Shown here in pieces: positions 46,861 to 58,599 of a stretch of 64,000 nt of DNA (positions are counted from its first letter, which is position 1; every line of letters starts with the position of its first letter). The stretch comes from Nipponacmea schrenckii (lineage: Eukaryota; Mollusca; Gastropoda; Lottiidae). The position numbers and the translations under genes are program-made. The stretch is taken from the NCBI GenBank assembly GCA_030562195.1, contig JAUJPP010000003.1, positions 27,125,398 to 27,189,397 of the forward strand. Direction: 5' to 3'. Under the pieces are notes generated by a model. It was not told the DNA's origin, ran no database searches, and saw only the letters and a list, made by a program, of their open reading frames with translations.

Positions 46861-47415
46861 ATTGCTCAAACATAAATATTTTCACACAGATTTACCACCA
46901 AAGACCAATGTATTTATATTCAGTAGTAGAGTGGTAATTTTTGTGGGTATCTTCGATTGGATCAACCGTTATGGTTAATGTGGTGCTCCCCTGCCGGGAG
47001 TGAGTACCTCATCTCCAGAATAAACCCTGGCTCAATGAACACGACTATTTCATACAGGCCTATCTATATATTATTGTCTAGTATCTGTATTTGATCAAGC
47101 TATTGACATCATTCGGTTATCTTCTGTTTAACTTTATCAAGAATATCTGGTTGGAAAGTATCGTATTGTGACCGTCTTGTGTAGTTAAGATTTGGAGGGA
47201 ATCATTGTTCTCTACCTATTCTACTCGTTTCTTTCACTGCTGACTGGGTTATTTAGATGACTAGATTATATACCCAGGTTAAATCAGGGGAGATAATGAT
47301 CTCAAGGCTCTGTAACTTAACAAGATCTGCTTCAGCATTAATTTATTCTGTTGTAATTAGACGACAGGGGGTAGGTATCCTACTCTGTAATTGAAATCAG
47401 CGTAAATACATTTAC

Positions 47416-47605
47416 TGTATCCAAATCATTAAAGACATTTAGAAGTATCACTGCACATTGGAAGACAACAATTATTATGCATATAGACTTCTATTTTGTC
47501 GGAGTTTGATCAGGTCTGTGTGTTATAAAGAATTACTTATCTTAAATAGAAGTCTATATCCATAATCATTGTTGTCTCCTAATCTTGGTGTATCCAAATC
47601 ATTAA
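47416..47605. mobile_element. Foldback element flanked by 17-bp direct repeats
   Basis: TGTATCCAAATCATTAA flanks both sides (47416-47432 and 47589-47605). Inside, GAAGACAACAATTATTATGC ATATAGACTTCTATTT is inverted as AAATAGAAGTCTATATCCAT AATCATTGTTGTCTCC. Confidence 0.75.
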
Positions 47606-47609
47606 TGGC

Positions 47610-50125
47610 CCTTATAAAAGAGCCTCTTACTTAAGGTGATATTGTGTTTGGAACTTGCTGAATCTTTATAACCCTTGGTAAACACGTGGATGGTTTTTTA
47701 CTGCCCTGGTTGGATGGTAGAATGTTGCAAGCCCTGTAATCCATGTGTTTATGCATGCTTTGATGGATCCTTTTTTTCCATAACCCCACACCACCTGGCA
47801 AATGGCTTGATTGCAAGCTAAATATGATATCACAGACGGACTGGACCCTTCATAAAAATATAATGTTTACTCTAATCAAACCCCTAATTAATACACATTA
47901 AAAGTGTTTTATCGGGCGCCACAAGATTGTATGTTTGGTTTATTTCTGTCCACTTCTTCACAGTTCACCCCTTTCCAATTCGCTCCAATAGCACTATATC
48001 AGATTACTGAAAGAATTAAATATTATTTTTGGATAATACAAAGTCAATGTCCTGAAGAAGTACCATCAGACATCACGATGATAAATATTTCAAAATTTCA
48101 ACTATATTTTCCATGTAATACCTCTTACAGGAGTACTGCGACTTCGAATGAACATTTAATTAATTTGATTAGTTTGAACATGGCCAATAGAGGATACATA
48201 ATAGTTATAATCCATAAAAATGAAAGTGATTATTACGTTTAATAAATAGATTGTTTAATTTGTTTTGTGAGGTTTCCAGATCTTAAGGGATTTTGTTATT
48301 GTATGACTCTAGGTAAACTCACTGATAAAAACACATATTGACCATTTTAGATAATTTAAATTTTATGTTCATTCTAAGACACAGTATCGATATAAGCTGC
48401 GAGGTTCACTGTCCGATGCAGGATTATGCAATGGGTGCTTCTTCTATTTCATACAATCTCTGTACGCCACTTCGAAGGACGTCTCTGATCTATTCCAGCA
48501 TGATTCATAACACAATATATTACATAAAACTATTTCCTCTGCCCCGACAAACAGGTGCGATGAATAATAGCGGCCAGGCTCGGGTTATCTGTGACATAAT
48601 GACAGATATATTTTATAAATAACTAGCGGGAATAAAGGTATTGTTTATTGACCAATATTTTATTGTGGTGGGAATCTCTGGCATTGAAATCACCGACAAA
48701 GAGAACGACGTAGATATTTAGTTAACATATTTTATAACAAATGTCCAGCAAATGATTTATTTGATATTTCAACGTTTAATTTCCTTTGCATGGAACTAAT
48801 CAAAGCACTATGGAAATTTAAAGAAGGCTTCATGTGCATTTGATAATACAATCGTGTCGTTTTTAGAAATATAAGACGAGATGGTCACAAAATCACCAGG
48901 TGGGGGCATACACAATTGTTGTACTACATAAAAGTATATATACACTAAAAGCGGTTGAGAGTTTTCAATAGAAATCGTGGTCAAGCTTTGGTCCAAACAT
49001 TAAACTACTTCAAGAGTGATAGATTACTGTCAAAGTGAACTTTTAAAATCTGAAGTTTGGTTTTTCTAGAATTCGACCGAATCCAATTTAGGTTGGCTCA
49101 GTTGGTAAAGGAAAGACGTATGTATATCTTTAAGACGTATTACATGAACCCTTTTTTTCCTGTCTACGTTACTATTGTGTAAAAGTAAGAAGCACGATGT
49201 ACGACCTATCACTATCTTGTTTTTAACATTAAAAGGGACGATATTGTAGGCCGGATATTTACCCAATGTCAACAAATACTTTGTTAAACAGGCTAAAATA
49301 CAAACAGAGTACTCTCGGCTCACCGCCAACCAACGCTCTATAATCCTCGCGAGTTAACACTTAGATTATCTGGTATTAGTTTAATATTTTCAGCATTGAT
49401 ACTTCATACGTGAATTAGTTCTAATCCCGGGGTAAAGTGGATAGTAGTGTGAAGATGTTTACTCCCTGGACCTTCGATATTTGCCTCATTTGACCATCGT
49501 TTGATGTTGTATTTATTTTTATCTTATATAATTGGCGGTAGTTAGTGCTCCCACAATGCGTCAATCATCTACATCCCGCAATTCACCTTTCTAGAGAAAT
49601 ATATTGATATAGGTGTACAGCAAGGAGACGTGATGTGACCCTACCTTTTAACATTGTGTAAATAACCTTGTCTCTTCCGGTTTCAAATATAAGTTTAACG
49701 CTCTCTGTGTCATTTATCTCTTTTGTTTTCTCTCATTAAGTTTTTAGACTAATGAATAATAAACACCGATTCAACTCTGAGACAAGATTTGTCAATATTT
49801 GATGATGTTTAAGCCAGAGAGAGTTCGCGTTCTTGTAGGTATGTTTTATATGACAAAATCGTGCCACCCAAGACTTCTCCCCCGATCTTCACACAAATTG
49901 ACCCTGATGTCCCTGCTATGATTTCAAGAATGATTATATTCGTATGAGTAACCCTGTAATTTAACGAAATGTAGACTGAGAATTATTTTGATGCGATACG
50001 AGATACGATATAGACGATAATATACTTAATAATAGGGTCCACGATACCACTGTAGACAGTCTAGTCCGAAACGTACTGATTCAATATCAAACTTACGATG
50101 GAATCTTCATACTGAGAAGCTTTTA
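47610..50125. other. Intergenic DNA, no gene recognised
   Basis: Two plus-strand frames (47904-48242, 112 codons; 48338-48622, 94 codons) and minus-strand ones at 48808 and 49066 were examined; none has a recognised domain. GTATGACTCTAGGTAAACTC ACTGATAAAAACAC near 48300 resembles 52575-52620. A tRNA A-box-like GGTTGGCTCAGTTGGTAAAG at 49091 lacks a B box. Confidence 0.45.
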
Positions 50126-50130
50126 AAAAC

Positions 50131-50315
50131 TTCGTCTTATACCTTGACTGCAATGGATTGTTCGCCATTGAATACAGCGTCCAGAACCCCAAACAGAAAG
50201 ATTATTAACTTTATTTGCTTTGTGTTTACAGAAATGTTGTCGATGAATCTGGTTGACTGTAATCAATAGAATCGGCTCATTTACAAACTTCCTTGATAGA
50301 AAATTGCAGGCAAGT
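50131..50315. mobile_element. MITE family B, partial copy
   Basis: CGTCTTATACCTTGACTGCAA begins it; ATTTACAAACTTCCTTGATAG near the end is shared with the copy at 63085-63305. The right terminus is degraded. Confidence 0.6.
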
Positions 50316-50319
50316 TAAA

Positions 50320-51340
50320 AGTGCGAGAATTGGCGGGGTTCTATCGATAATCATTTGGCAAGGACAGCCATTTTACAAGCCTGTGTGAAATGTAACTACC
50401 AGGGGAAGTTTGTAAGTAACTTGGTTAACACTTGGTCAGTGTCGGTAGTCTCGGACTAAGATCAGTGGTATTAATATAAGGTTATAAGGTATCATGATTA
50501 TTATTGAGCGACCACTAGGTTATTATCGGCTGATAATGGACCATATTTTACCTATATACGTCACATTAGGCCTGGCTGATTGACAGGCCTTTTAATTTGA
50601 AAATTTATATCTACATTTACTTATATAACACGTGCTGATTGTGTCAAGCGCGTGTCGCGTGGATAAAAGAATGATATAAGTAAAGTGTTACCCGCCCTGT
50701 TGAAGTATGGCTGTAATAGAGAAGACTAAACCAATAAACAATCCTCGCCCTTTGTCATGTCTCCGTTTCTATGGGACAACGTTGAAATGTTCAGATTTAT
50801 ACGAAGATAAAGTAAATGTAAAACGCTGGCTTGCTTGGTAAATATACTTGACATTTGACTAGATAATGGTATAGTCTATCTAAATATCTTTCTGTCTTCA
50901 AATTCAAAATTTTAATTAAATTCTCCCGAGAGAAGTTGACTTGACATTTTCGTTAAGAAAACTGTTTTTCTGAGTTTGTCTTTTTTTCCCATGTACTTAT
51001 TGCACTTGACGACCACTTGTCAATCTCGACTTGTTTTTAATAAGGATTGTTCCCTGATTAGAAAAATACAAGTCATTTCGTATTCCAAACAGCAGTATCT
51101 TATATTGACTCGAGTTTTGTTTTCAATATGGCCGTTGCGAATTGACTTCGTGATAGTTTTTACTTTCCCATAACTGTACTTTGAAATCTTTACTCATGAA
51201 GACGATGGCTAAATAGGACACGCCCGATTAATAGAAGAATAACAAATAATTTCTCAAAGATTGGGAACTCACACGTTTGTAGTGACAGCATTTTATCGCA
51301 TCATGCACCTCTCGGCTCTTTTTACAATGTCAGGCTTTAC
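50320..51340. other. Intergenic DNA, nothing recognised
   Basis: Single-copy-looking sequence without exons or arrays that I can support. Confidence 0.45.
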
Positions 51341-51510
51341 GAACTTATACCTTGACTTTAATAGCCAATTTTACGATACATCTAATTAGAGCCCTCGACA
51401 TCTAGAAAGTATTTAAACAATAGGCATTTATATTAATAGTTCTAGAGAGTGAGTAAAATCCAATCGATGCATCCAGAATAGTGGCTACTGTAGTCAAGGA
51501 ATTAGACGCA
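51341..51510. mobile_element. MITE family B, short copy
   Basis: CGAACTTATACCTTGACTTT at the left and CTACTGTAGTCAAGGAATTAG at the right are inverted ends. GAGCCCTCGACATCTAGAAAG inside aligns with the other family members. Confidence 0.65.
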
Positions 51511-51514
51511 ATTT

Positions 51515-51665
51515 ATAATAGCTTGATATCGTAAAGATGTATAATACGAAGTATGTAATAGATTGACACTGTGAAGATGTATAAGATGAAGTTTGTAATA
51601 GCTTGACATGGTGAAGAATTATAAGACGAAGTTGGGAATAGCTTGATATGGTGAAGTTGGTAAAA
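51515..51665. repeat. Tandem repeat, about 41-bp unit, about four copies
   Basis: AATAGCTTGACATGGTGAAG followed by ATGTATAAGACGAAGTTTGT repeats with small changes. Confidence 0.85.
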
Positions 51666-51669
51666 CAGT

Positions 51670-54600
51670 AGAACCTGTATTCAGAGACCACTAAAGGGAA
51701 TATTCAAAAACGGTCTCTTAATAAAGGTGGTCTGTTATGTCAGACCATTTGGTCTAGAAGGAATAAAGAAGCTTAGCTTAGCCAGTTCGACTCATTTATT
51801 TGACACTTTCACCTATGTAAGGTTAGCGTCGCCATTTTGAGGGTAGGATCTTACCTTTACTCATACATGTATAGATTGACATTGTGAAGATGGCCCTGGC
51901 TCTGGGAGCGATATCGATTCCAGATAGGGTTATATTGATCTCCAGTCTCTTCCCAAGTGTGTTATTTGTGAAATTACCACCGTTTCAACCCCCTGCTTTG
52001 TTGGCCTATAATCAGTGTTCAGAACATGGTTTGAGCTTTCAGTTTTTTTGAATCGTTAGATTGAGTGTTTGTTTTGGAGGATATTGGCAAGTGGCTGTGA
52101 GTTTACATAACTTTTTTCGTTATCTTCGGACTATTGTGTTAAATATTTTTTTCACGATAATGATAGCTCAAGCACGCGACAACCTTCCAATCCACTGCGG
52201 TTATTTAAACTATCAATATAATCTTTATCGACTTCTGAAACTATGTGTGAAATAGGCCGTCGGTATTTTGAAATGGAGCCAGGTCATGAGACTCAAAAGG
52301 ATATTTTGGGATTTTAAAAGGTGGCTCAGGTCGACTGGTGATTTAAATAGCTTATTGAATCCGTCACTGTCGACTCAAACGAAGAGTTTCTATTGAGAAA
52401 TTGACCGAATATTACGTCTTGGAATGAGCAAAAAATCTAAAAAATTTAAACTTTACCAATAAGAGCATATATTCATCAGTAAATACCTGCTGCCGTAATT
52501 AACATAATCCAATAAATCCAAGAAACTTAGTAATTAAATATTTTTGTGAGTTTTCCCAATTTTACAGGGATTCTGTTACGTTATGACACCAGATAAGTTC
52601 ACTGATGAAAACTGATGAAATATATACACTGTACTAATATTGATCATTCCCGAGAACTTAACTTGTATGTTCATTTAAAGACGTAGCATAACTTTTACTA
52701 CCACTAGCTCTCAAGTGGGTGTTTGCAGAATCTCGGGTCTCAGATCCAATATTCTCTAGAATATGTCGGCTATGGTTGCACTGCAAATTTCCAGTCAACA
52801 GGAAGCTGGCTGATCTGAACGCATAAATATAGCTGTCAGTTGCTGAATAAACAGTCTGAAGGTTCATTTGAGTTGAATGGAATGCCACATTTTAAATCGT
52901 TAATATTACTGCTTTCTGCATCTTATTGTACTAAATGAATATGAACACCATGCAGTAGACAATAAGGGACATATTGGCAGACATCAGGTCTTGACTAGAC
53001 GTTTACTTTCTGTAGACAGTACAGTGTTATTTTAAAACTACGCTGTTATCTGTAATAGTTTATTCTCTAACATGAATTGATATTTGTACAAACATAGTTC
53101 TTCTCCAATATACAAATAGGAAGCAGTATACAAAAATAAACACCAATATACAAAACAATAACATTAGCCGCTTTAAAGTCGACCATAGTCTATAATCACC
53201 CCTTACAGGCTTATTGTCAATAGCTTTTTAAAGGAAAGAGGCCCCGTACTGCATGCGCTGATCTTATCGGAACAATTCTAAAAGACAATGATTGGTCAAT
53301 AATGTAGGATGTTACTGGCTCCTGATTGGTTACTACAGTTACTATTTAAAAAAAACGACCAATCCTGGCTAGTTAGAATGTTTCGGCCTTTGATTGGTTA
53401 TTACAAGTAAGGTTTGTGCCCAGGGAAGTGACACAATTCGAGAGTTTTAAAGATCTAATAGAATCATTTGACAAAAGATTGAAATGTTTTCGCATCATTC
53501 GAAATATATTTTATAATCTTGTCAATCAAAACATATCAACCATCTCAAACAATTGTTCTATATTTAATTTCGGGGAATTCTAATTATTTAATATTGATTA
53601 AAATACTTTTAATTATAGAAATAATTGCTACGTCAACAAATTTGAATCCGTTGTCTTGTTGACAGTTCACTGTCCAACCGAACCCATGGTCAACTCGTCA
53701 AGGAACCTAAGATTATTTCTGCCCAACTACAGGGAGGTCAGCTGAAAATAACGGATAACTTATTTAAGGTCACTGGGCATGCGCATTAAGACTAAGATTA
53801 GAACCTGCGACATAATTTAAGATAATTTGTGACCTGATTTAATTTAGCAGTCTGCGATATTAACTTGTCACCTGCCAACCATATTAACTATGCAATTCAA
53901 ATGGCAAACAAGCTAGTGACGTCATAAGATTAAGAGCACTCTAATCAATATGAGCTACATGCCCCTATCTAGTGTTATCAACATCAATATTTTTATTTAT
54001 TTTGATAAACTTTAGAATAAAACTCCACTAGAAATATTGCAGATTAGTGTTTAATCGATGCTGATATAGAGTGGGTTATATTTCTAGTAATAACATTGTG
54101 TTTGAAGGTAATTTAAAATGTAGAGATGGTTAGATGTTGATATTGGCGTGGTTACAATAATCAACTTTATATCTCAACTCTATTTAACAGATTAGAATGT
54201 TTTGTATGTAAAATTTATTTGAGTACAGTTTACAGTTATCAAAATATACCGATAAAATCCAATATTTGCATTGCAGAAATCAAGAGACCTAGTCGAAAGA
54301 AAGAAAAGGAAAAGTTCCGTGTAGTTCACCATACATTAGAGTTCGATTACATATATTAAAGTATCGTTTACAAATATTGTGGTGTTAAATTATGGGAAAC
54401 GTAAAAAAAAATGGGAGACCTAGATAGAGGCATATCGACTACAGATTTAAGGACTGGGAATCCCCCCCCCCCCAAACCCTCAATGAAGTTTTTATGGGTG
54501 TATTCAATCATGGTAACAGACGAAAGATGTGTGATCAAGAAAGAGGTGGGTTCTAGATTATATGTAATTTTGATAAAGAAAAAGTAATTTTAGTCAGTAG

Positions 54601-55170
54601 AAAGGTATATAGAGATCATCGTAAAGGAATGTACAAAATTATGGTCCACGAATCGTTTCTCGACACAGCATTAAAGATATGATAATGATGTATAGAAACT
54701 TTGGCATTTCTGTTTTACTGTTATACAGTAATATAATCAAACAGGGCCGTTTTATACCCCACATGGACGTTACAAGTATCCGGATAAAGTTCTAGTATAT
54801 CCGAACTATATACAGTAGATAACGATATTTAGCACTAATATTGAAGAAGTAGTATTATAATGGTTTAGAGATATAAGTAGTATATCTGTATATATACAAG
54901 TCTTATTTACATATCCACTCAACACATTCGTTATTATTCGCTTTAACAAGTCTCAGAACACATTCGTTAATATTCGCTATAACAAGCCCCAGAAGGAAGG
55001 AGTGTGGTATACCATATATTATGTAATATGTAATACATTATTCACTCAGTCGTCTTGTATAGCTCCACACAAGTAGGCGAGGAGTCTGTTGCTGTTGGCA
55101 GTGTTGAAAGAGAATACATGTTACATGAATACCACATTATAATTCTGTATATTGTCTTCTACAATGTTAC
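51670..55170. other. Intergenic DNA, nothing coding recognised
   Basis: 53290-53410 contains repeated CTGATTGGTTACTACA-type words. CACATTCGTTATTATTCGCT repeats once at 54925-54990. A poly-C run lies at about 54464. No exon recognised. Confidence 0.45.
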
Positions 55171-55174
55171 ATAG

Positions 55175-55345
55175 CGTTGGTTTATAGATACTATCCCATA
55201 GAGACAGTGGCCTAGGTAACAAGTATTAGGTGTTATAAGAGATATTATCCTATAGAAGCAGTGGCCTAGGTAACAAGTATTAGGTGTTATCAGAGGTTCT
55301 CTACTTACTACTATAGAAGCACTGGCCTAGGTCACAAGTAGAAAC
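55175..55345. repeat. Tandem repeat, about 65-bp unit, 2.5 copies
   Basis: CAGTGGCCTAGGTAACAAGT ATTAGGTGTTAT with TATCC.ATAGA lead-ins. Confidence 0.85.
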
Positions 55346-55922
55346 TATGGATTTTTAGTGTTTAACACTACATTTCGGCTAAAGCATGATTTGCATGGAT
55401 ATAAACACTGCTGATATTGTGGTGAGGTTATGTAATAACATATCATATGATAATTCGCTACATTGTCCACTGCAGTCAATGTCAATTTTTAGGATGTGTT
55501 TCACTTAAAGCGGATAATAACGAACGTGTAAGAGTAAACTATATATATCATATGTATGTAATATGCCCTTAGACTTGGTCTATTCTGTATTTTTACTCGC
55601 AAAATAACACAACCGTTTCACAGTTAATTTCTGAACGTCTCTCACTAGAGGAAGGTCCTCGTTCACAAAATTCATCTTGAACAAATATGGCACACAAGAA
55701 GTTTTTTTGTTTTGTTAGTTTATAATTTTATCCTATAGCGCATCTGGACGACAATGGCTCAAGGTAAGTTCATTGATATCACACATTACATCCAATCGCC
55801 TATCTATAAATTGTCACGTGATATGCACAGAATTGTTTGTAAAAATTATGCCCCTTGGATGGTTAAACGCAGAGAAATGCTGCCTGAAGATTGTTATCTT
55901 ATGCTGTGGAATGGAACAATTG

Positions 55923-55928
55923 TTTATT
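55923..55928 (-). terminator. AATAAA overlapping the METRNL stop codon
   Basis: The minus strand reads TATGAATAAACA, so the TAA stop lies inside an AATAAA hexamer. If used, the 3' untranslated region would be only some 10-30 nt. No other canonical AATAAA was noticed close downstream, but a distant one cannot be excluded. Confidence 0.35.
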
Positions 55929-56282
55929 CATAAGAACATTCCATTGTGCCGGCTTTTACAGCATCTTCTAGCACACGTCTCCAATTTCCATAGAATGGTG
56001 CACACCGTAAGTTCGGCTGTCCTAAACGCATCTTTCCAGTGAATAAAAATGTTCCCGCACCGTGTTGAATACCACAATGATTTGGCGCAAAGATATGTCC
56101 ATATAATAAACTATTAGAACGGGTTTTAGATGGTTCTTGTTGATTGGTCAATTCAGCGCTTCTCTTAACTCTGGTAAATAGGTCATCTGAACTCTGTCGA
56201 ATCAGCTGATCAACCTCTACACCGATTCTGGTTTTATCTTGCTCGGAATCTAGTTTGACTTCTGTCATGCTTCCAACCACAA
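55924..56282 (-). CDS. METRNL: Meteorin-like protein, terminal coding exon
   Basis: On the minus strand this exon encodes 118 residues before a TAA stop. It opens with VVVGSMTEVKLDSEQDKTRI and closes with CGIQHGAGTFLFTGKMRLGQ, PNLRCAPFYGNWRRVLEDAV and KAGTMECSYE. The C-G-x5-G-x-FLF-x-G, LxCAPxxxxWRR and terminal C motifs match the C-terminal domain of meteorin and meteorin-like, secreted factors known in vertebrates for neural and metabolic signalling. The acceptor TTTCTATTTCAG defines the start; the first two bases finish a codon split with the exon at 58049-58105, giving CTSDF-VVVGS as in the family. An internal KR pair followed by S (VKRSAE) could be a protease site. The function in this animal is not known. 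Confidence 0.9.
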
Positions 56283-58048
56283 CTGAAATAGAAATTAAAG
56301 CAATTTTAAAATGGAGTTTTAAGTTCGTCGTGTTTGCTTCTGACAAGGTAATGAAGACAGACAGATTCCTAATAGCCGAGGGATCTTTAAACTCTCAATT
56401 GTCGAGAGATCACGACTTGTAACACAAGTAAGTTGGAGAAGAACCGAGCGACGGACTAGTTTTCTAAACATTTTCACAAAAACCCTTAACGATTAAAAAT
56501 ATCATATTCCCTTTAAAAACAAGCCCTTTATCATTGTAAGGGTTACCGTAAATCCATTTTAATCCGGGTTTATATTATTATATCTTTTATACAGAAAACA
56601 CTCCATGTCAATGAGAGAACAATTCACATATTTCCAGCTCATATATAACCGTTTTCTTTATCAGACTTGAATAAGAAAGAGTACAATTTAAAACAAAACA
56701 TTTGGTTTGCCCTCCCTGCTAGATGTTTCGATATGGTGTGAGCGTTTCTCTCCAGCTGGCAAGCTTAAATCTGACCCCCGAAAATGATATACGCTGGCTT
56801 TACGAATGCTCTAGAATACAGAATCAGTAATCTTTCAATATTAGCTCAATAGTGTCCCTGCTGACTTTAATCAACGTTGATAAATAAGGTATATTAATGA
56901 TAACAGCCCCGGGGCAAAAAATTCCGCCATTTTATTTGCTGCGGTACCATCAAAGACCTTGACCTCAAGAATAACAATCTACTTTAATCTATTATAATAT
57001 TTGACTTTATGTTGAATCATGAATGAACTTAGGTTGAAGTCCAGCTGAGACCATGTCGTTTTGGAATTTCAAACACATGAGAATTTAGTTTGTTTTTTGT
57101 GGACACCATGTCGTCCGGTCAGTGTCGAGCAGACGTTAGTTGTTGACACAGACAACACGTTGGTGCTCGTTTTAGAAGATAAAGACAGGAGATTTGTTTA
57201 AAGAAAGAACTAGAATCGACTTGAGACGGAAATTTGTTTGAGGTGATTACCGAAGGATGTGAAGGAATTTAGAAAATAAAGGTGAGAAACTGGACATAGT
57301 TTAATTTCGTCAGACGACATAAGTTCTTCAATACAGGTGGTCGGTCATTACGTCAGATGGTGTGACTTCCGTTCGTGACGTACGATCTCCTCATCATCTT
57401 AACAATCATGTTCGAACATTGTTCTGAGGTTAAAAACATAAAAAAGAAACCGACAACAATTAACCAAAACCACAATCCTTAAGCTTTGAGTCGAAACAAC
57501 TCAAGGTAGACCGGTTAATACTTCACCAACTCAAAAGTTGTTCAAAAGATTAGCAATTATACAAAATGGCGTCACTTCCGCTCGTGATGTTGGCTTCCTC
57601 CAGCATCTTAGCAACCCTGTTCGATTACGGTTCTAGGTGTAGCGCGTTGTAAAGGACGTGTATCTATTTCCGGCTAATCAAACAGTTTACTCTGTGAAAC
57701 ACTGGTTACTCTAATCCCCATTATCCATGTCTACATCGAGTCCTTCATTGTGGCTGATAATTCTGAACATTGCTTTTTCTGATTTGCAAGCTAATGTCAT
57801 GTTAATAGTTTCCCGTTCTACTTACCTGCTTCAAAGCAAATTTAAATAACACTTCTTAGATAGCATGAGATATACTTTTTACTTCTTAAAAAGCACAATT
57901 ATCAAAATAAAATTAAAATGAAAAAAAAAGTGGAATTTAACGACTTCAATAATTGCAATTCCAATGAAAAAAAAAAATATAACTAAATGCAACAGAGATT
58001 CTAGACTTAGTTCCAGCGGGCCACACAGTAAATAAATAGAATGCTTAC
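56283..58048 (-). other. METRNL intron (phase 1)
   Basis: The 1.77-kb intron between the two recognised exons has canonical GTAAGC and CAG borders. It contains a diverged direct duplication (57335-57640). A second CAG at the end of CATTACCTTGTCAG, about 64 bp upstream of the chosen acceptor, is a possible alternative acceptor, but the family alignment supports the one at 56283. Confidence 0.8.
57335..57640. repeat. Diverged direct duplication in METRNL intron, about 220 bp apart
   Basis: TGGTGTGACTTCCGTTCGTG ACGT...CATCATCTTA.CAATCATGTTCGA at 57358 aligns with TGGCGTCACTTCCGCTCGTG ATGT...CAGCATCTTAGCAACCCTGTTCGA at 57567. Both copies are more GC-rich than their surroundings. Confidence 0.7.
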
Positions 58049-58105
58049 CGAAATCACTGGTACAGAATGATATGATTAGTTCTCTCTCATCACATGGCCG
58101 ACATT
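58049..58105 (-). CDS. METRNL: Meteorin-like protein, penultimate coding exon
   Basis: This 57-nt minus-strand exon encodes CRPCDERELIISFCTSDF between a TTTTTATTTCAG acceptor and a G/GTAAGC donor. CRPC...E....CTSDF is a near-invariant motif of meteorin family proteins, with three of the cysteines used in disulfides. Two bases at the start belong to a codon begun in an upstream exon and one base at the end starts a valine codon (phase 1). It is too short to appear in a normal open-frame scan. Upstream exons, which should carry the signal peptide and N-terminal half, were not found between 58106 and 64000, so the gene is partial at the window edge. Confidence 0.9.
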
Positions 58106-58281
58106 CTGAAATAAAAACAGAGGAATATTTAAGTTGGTAAGGGCTGGTCGAAGTAGGTGAAGGGATAAAGTTTCCAATAAAGATTTCCCAGGATTTACTT
58201 TATTTACCATCACGACCTCGATGATAAGAAACAATTATTAAATTGACTTCAATATTAATAATATGATAACATTAAAATATA

Positions 58282-58590
58282 TTTTACATGGGTCAGAGTT
58301 GGGTCCAATACACAAGGATATGGTCCTGTCTAACATTCATCCCATATAGACAAACATAGACTCTTTATTTTACATGGGTCAGAGTTGGGTCCAATACACA
58401 AGGATAGGTCCTGTCTAACATTCATCCCATATAGACAAACATAGACTCTTTATTTTACATGGGTCAGAGTTGGGTCCAATACACAAGGATATGGTCCTGT
58501 CTAACATTCATCCCATATAGACAAACATAGACTCTTTATTTAACATGGGTCAGAATTAGGTCCAATACATAAGGACATGGTCCTATCTCC
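58282..58590 (-). repeat. Tandem repeat, 86-bp unit, about 3.6 copies (family D, inverted)
   Basis: TTTTACATGGGTCAGAGTTG, GGTCCAATACACAAGGATAT, GGTCCTGTCTAACATTCATC. It is the reverse complement of the array at 34325-34705 with the same 86-bp period. It lies just upstream of the CRPC exon on the minus strand, so probably in a METRNL intron. Confidence 0.9.
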
Positions 58591-58599
58591 TAACAGCTC

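Noticed and set aside
46619..46978. 119-codon plus-strand frame
   Set aside because: Much of it is the reverse complement of the SINE body and tail seen at 23750-24022.
47904..48622. Two plus-strand frames of 112 and 94 codons
   Set aside because: No family motif, no splice context and part of the sequence between them is a dispersed repeat related to 52575-52650.
49091..49165. tRNA-like A box GGTTGGCTCAGTTGGTAAAG
   Set aside because: No B box at the right distance and no cloverleaf could be drawn.
55773..56042. 89-codon plus-strand frame
   Set aside because: It overlaps the METRNL terminal exon on the opposite strand, which has clear family motifs.
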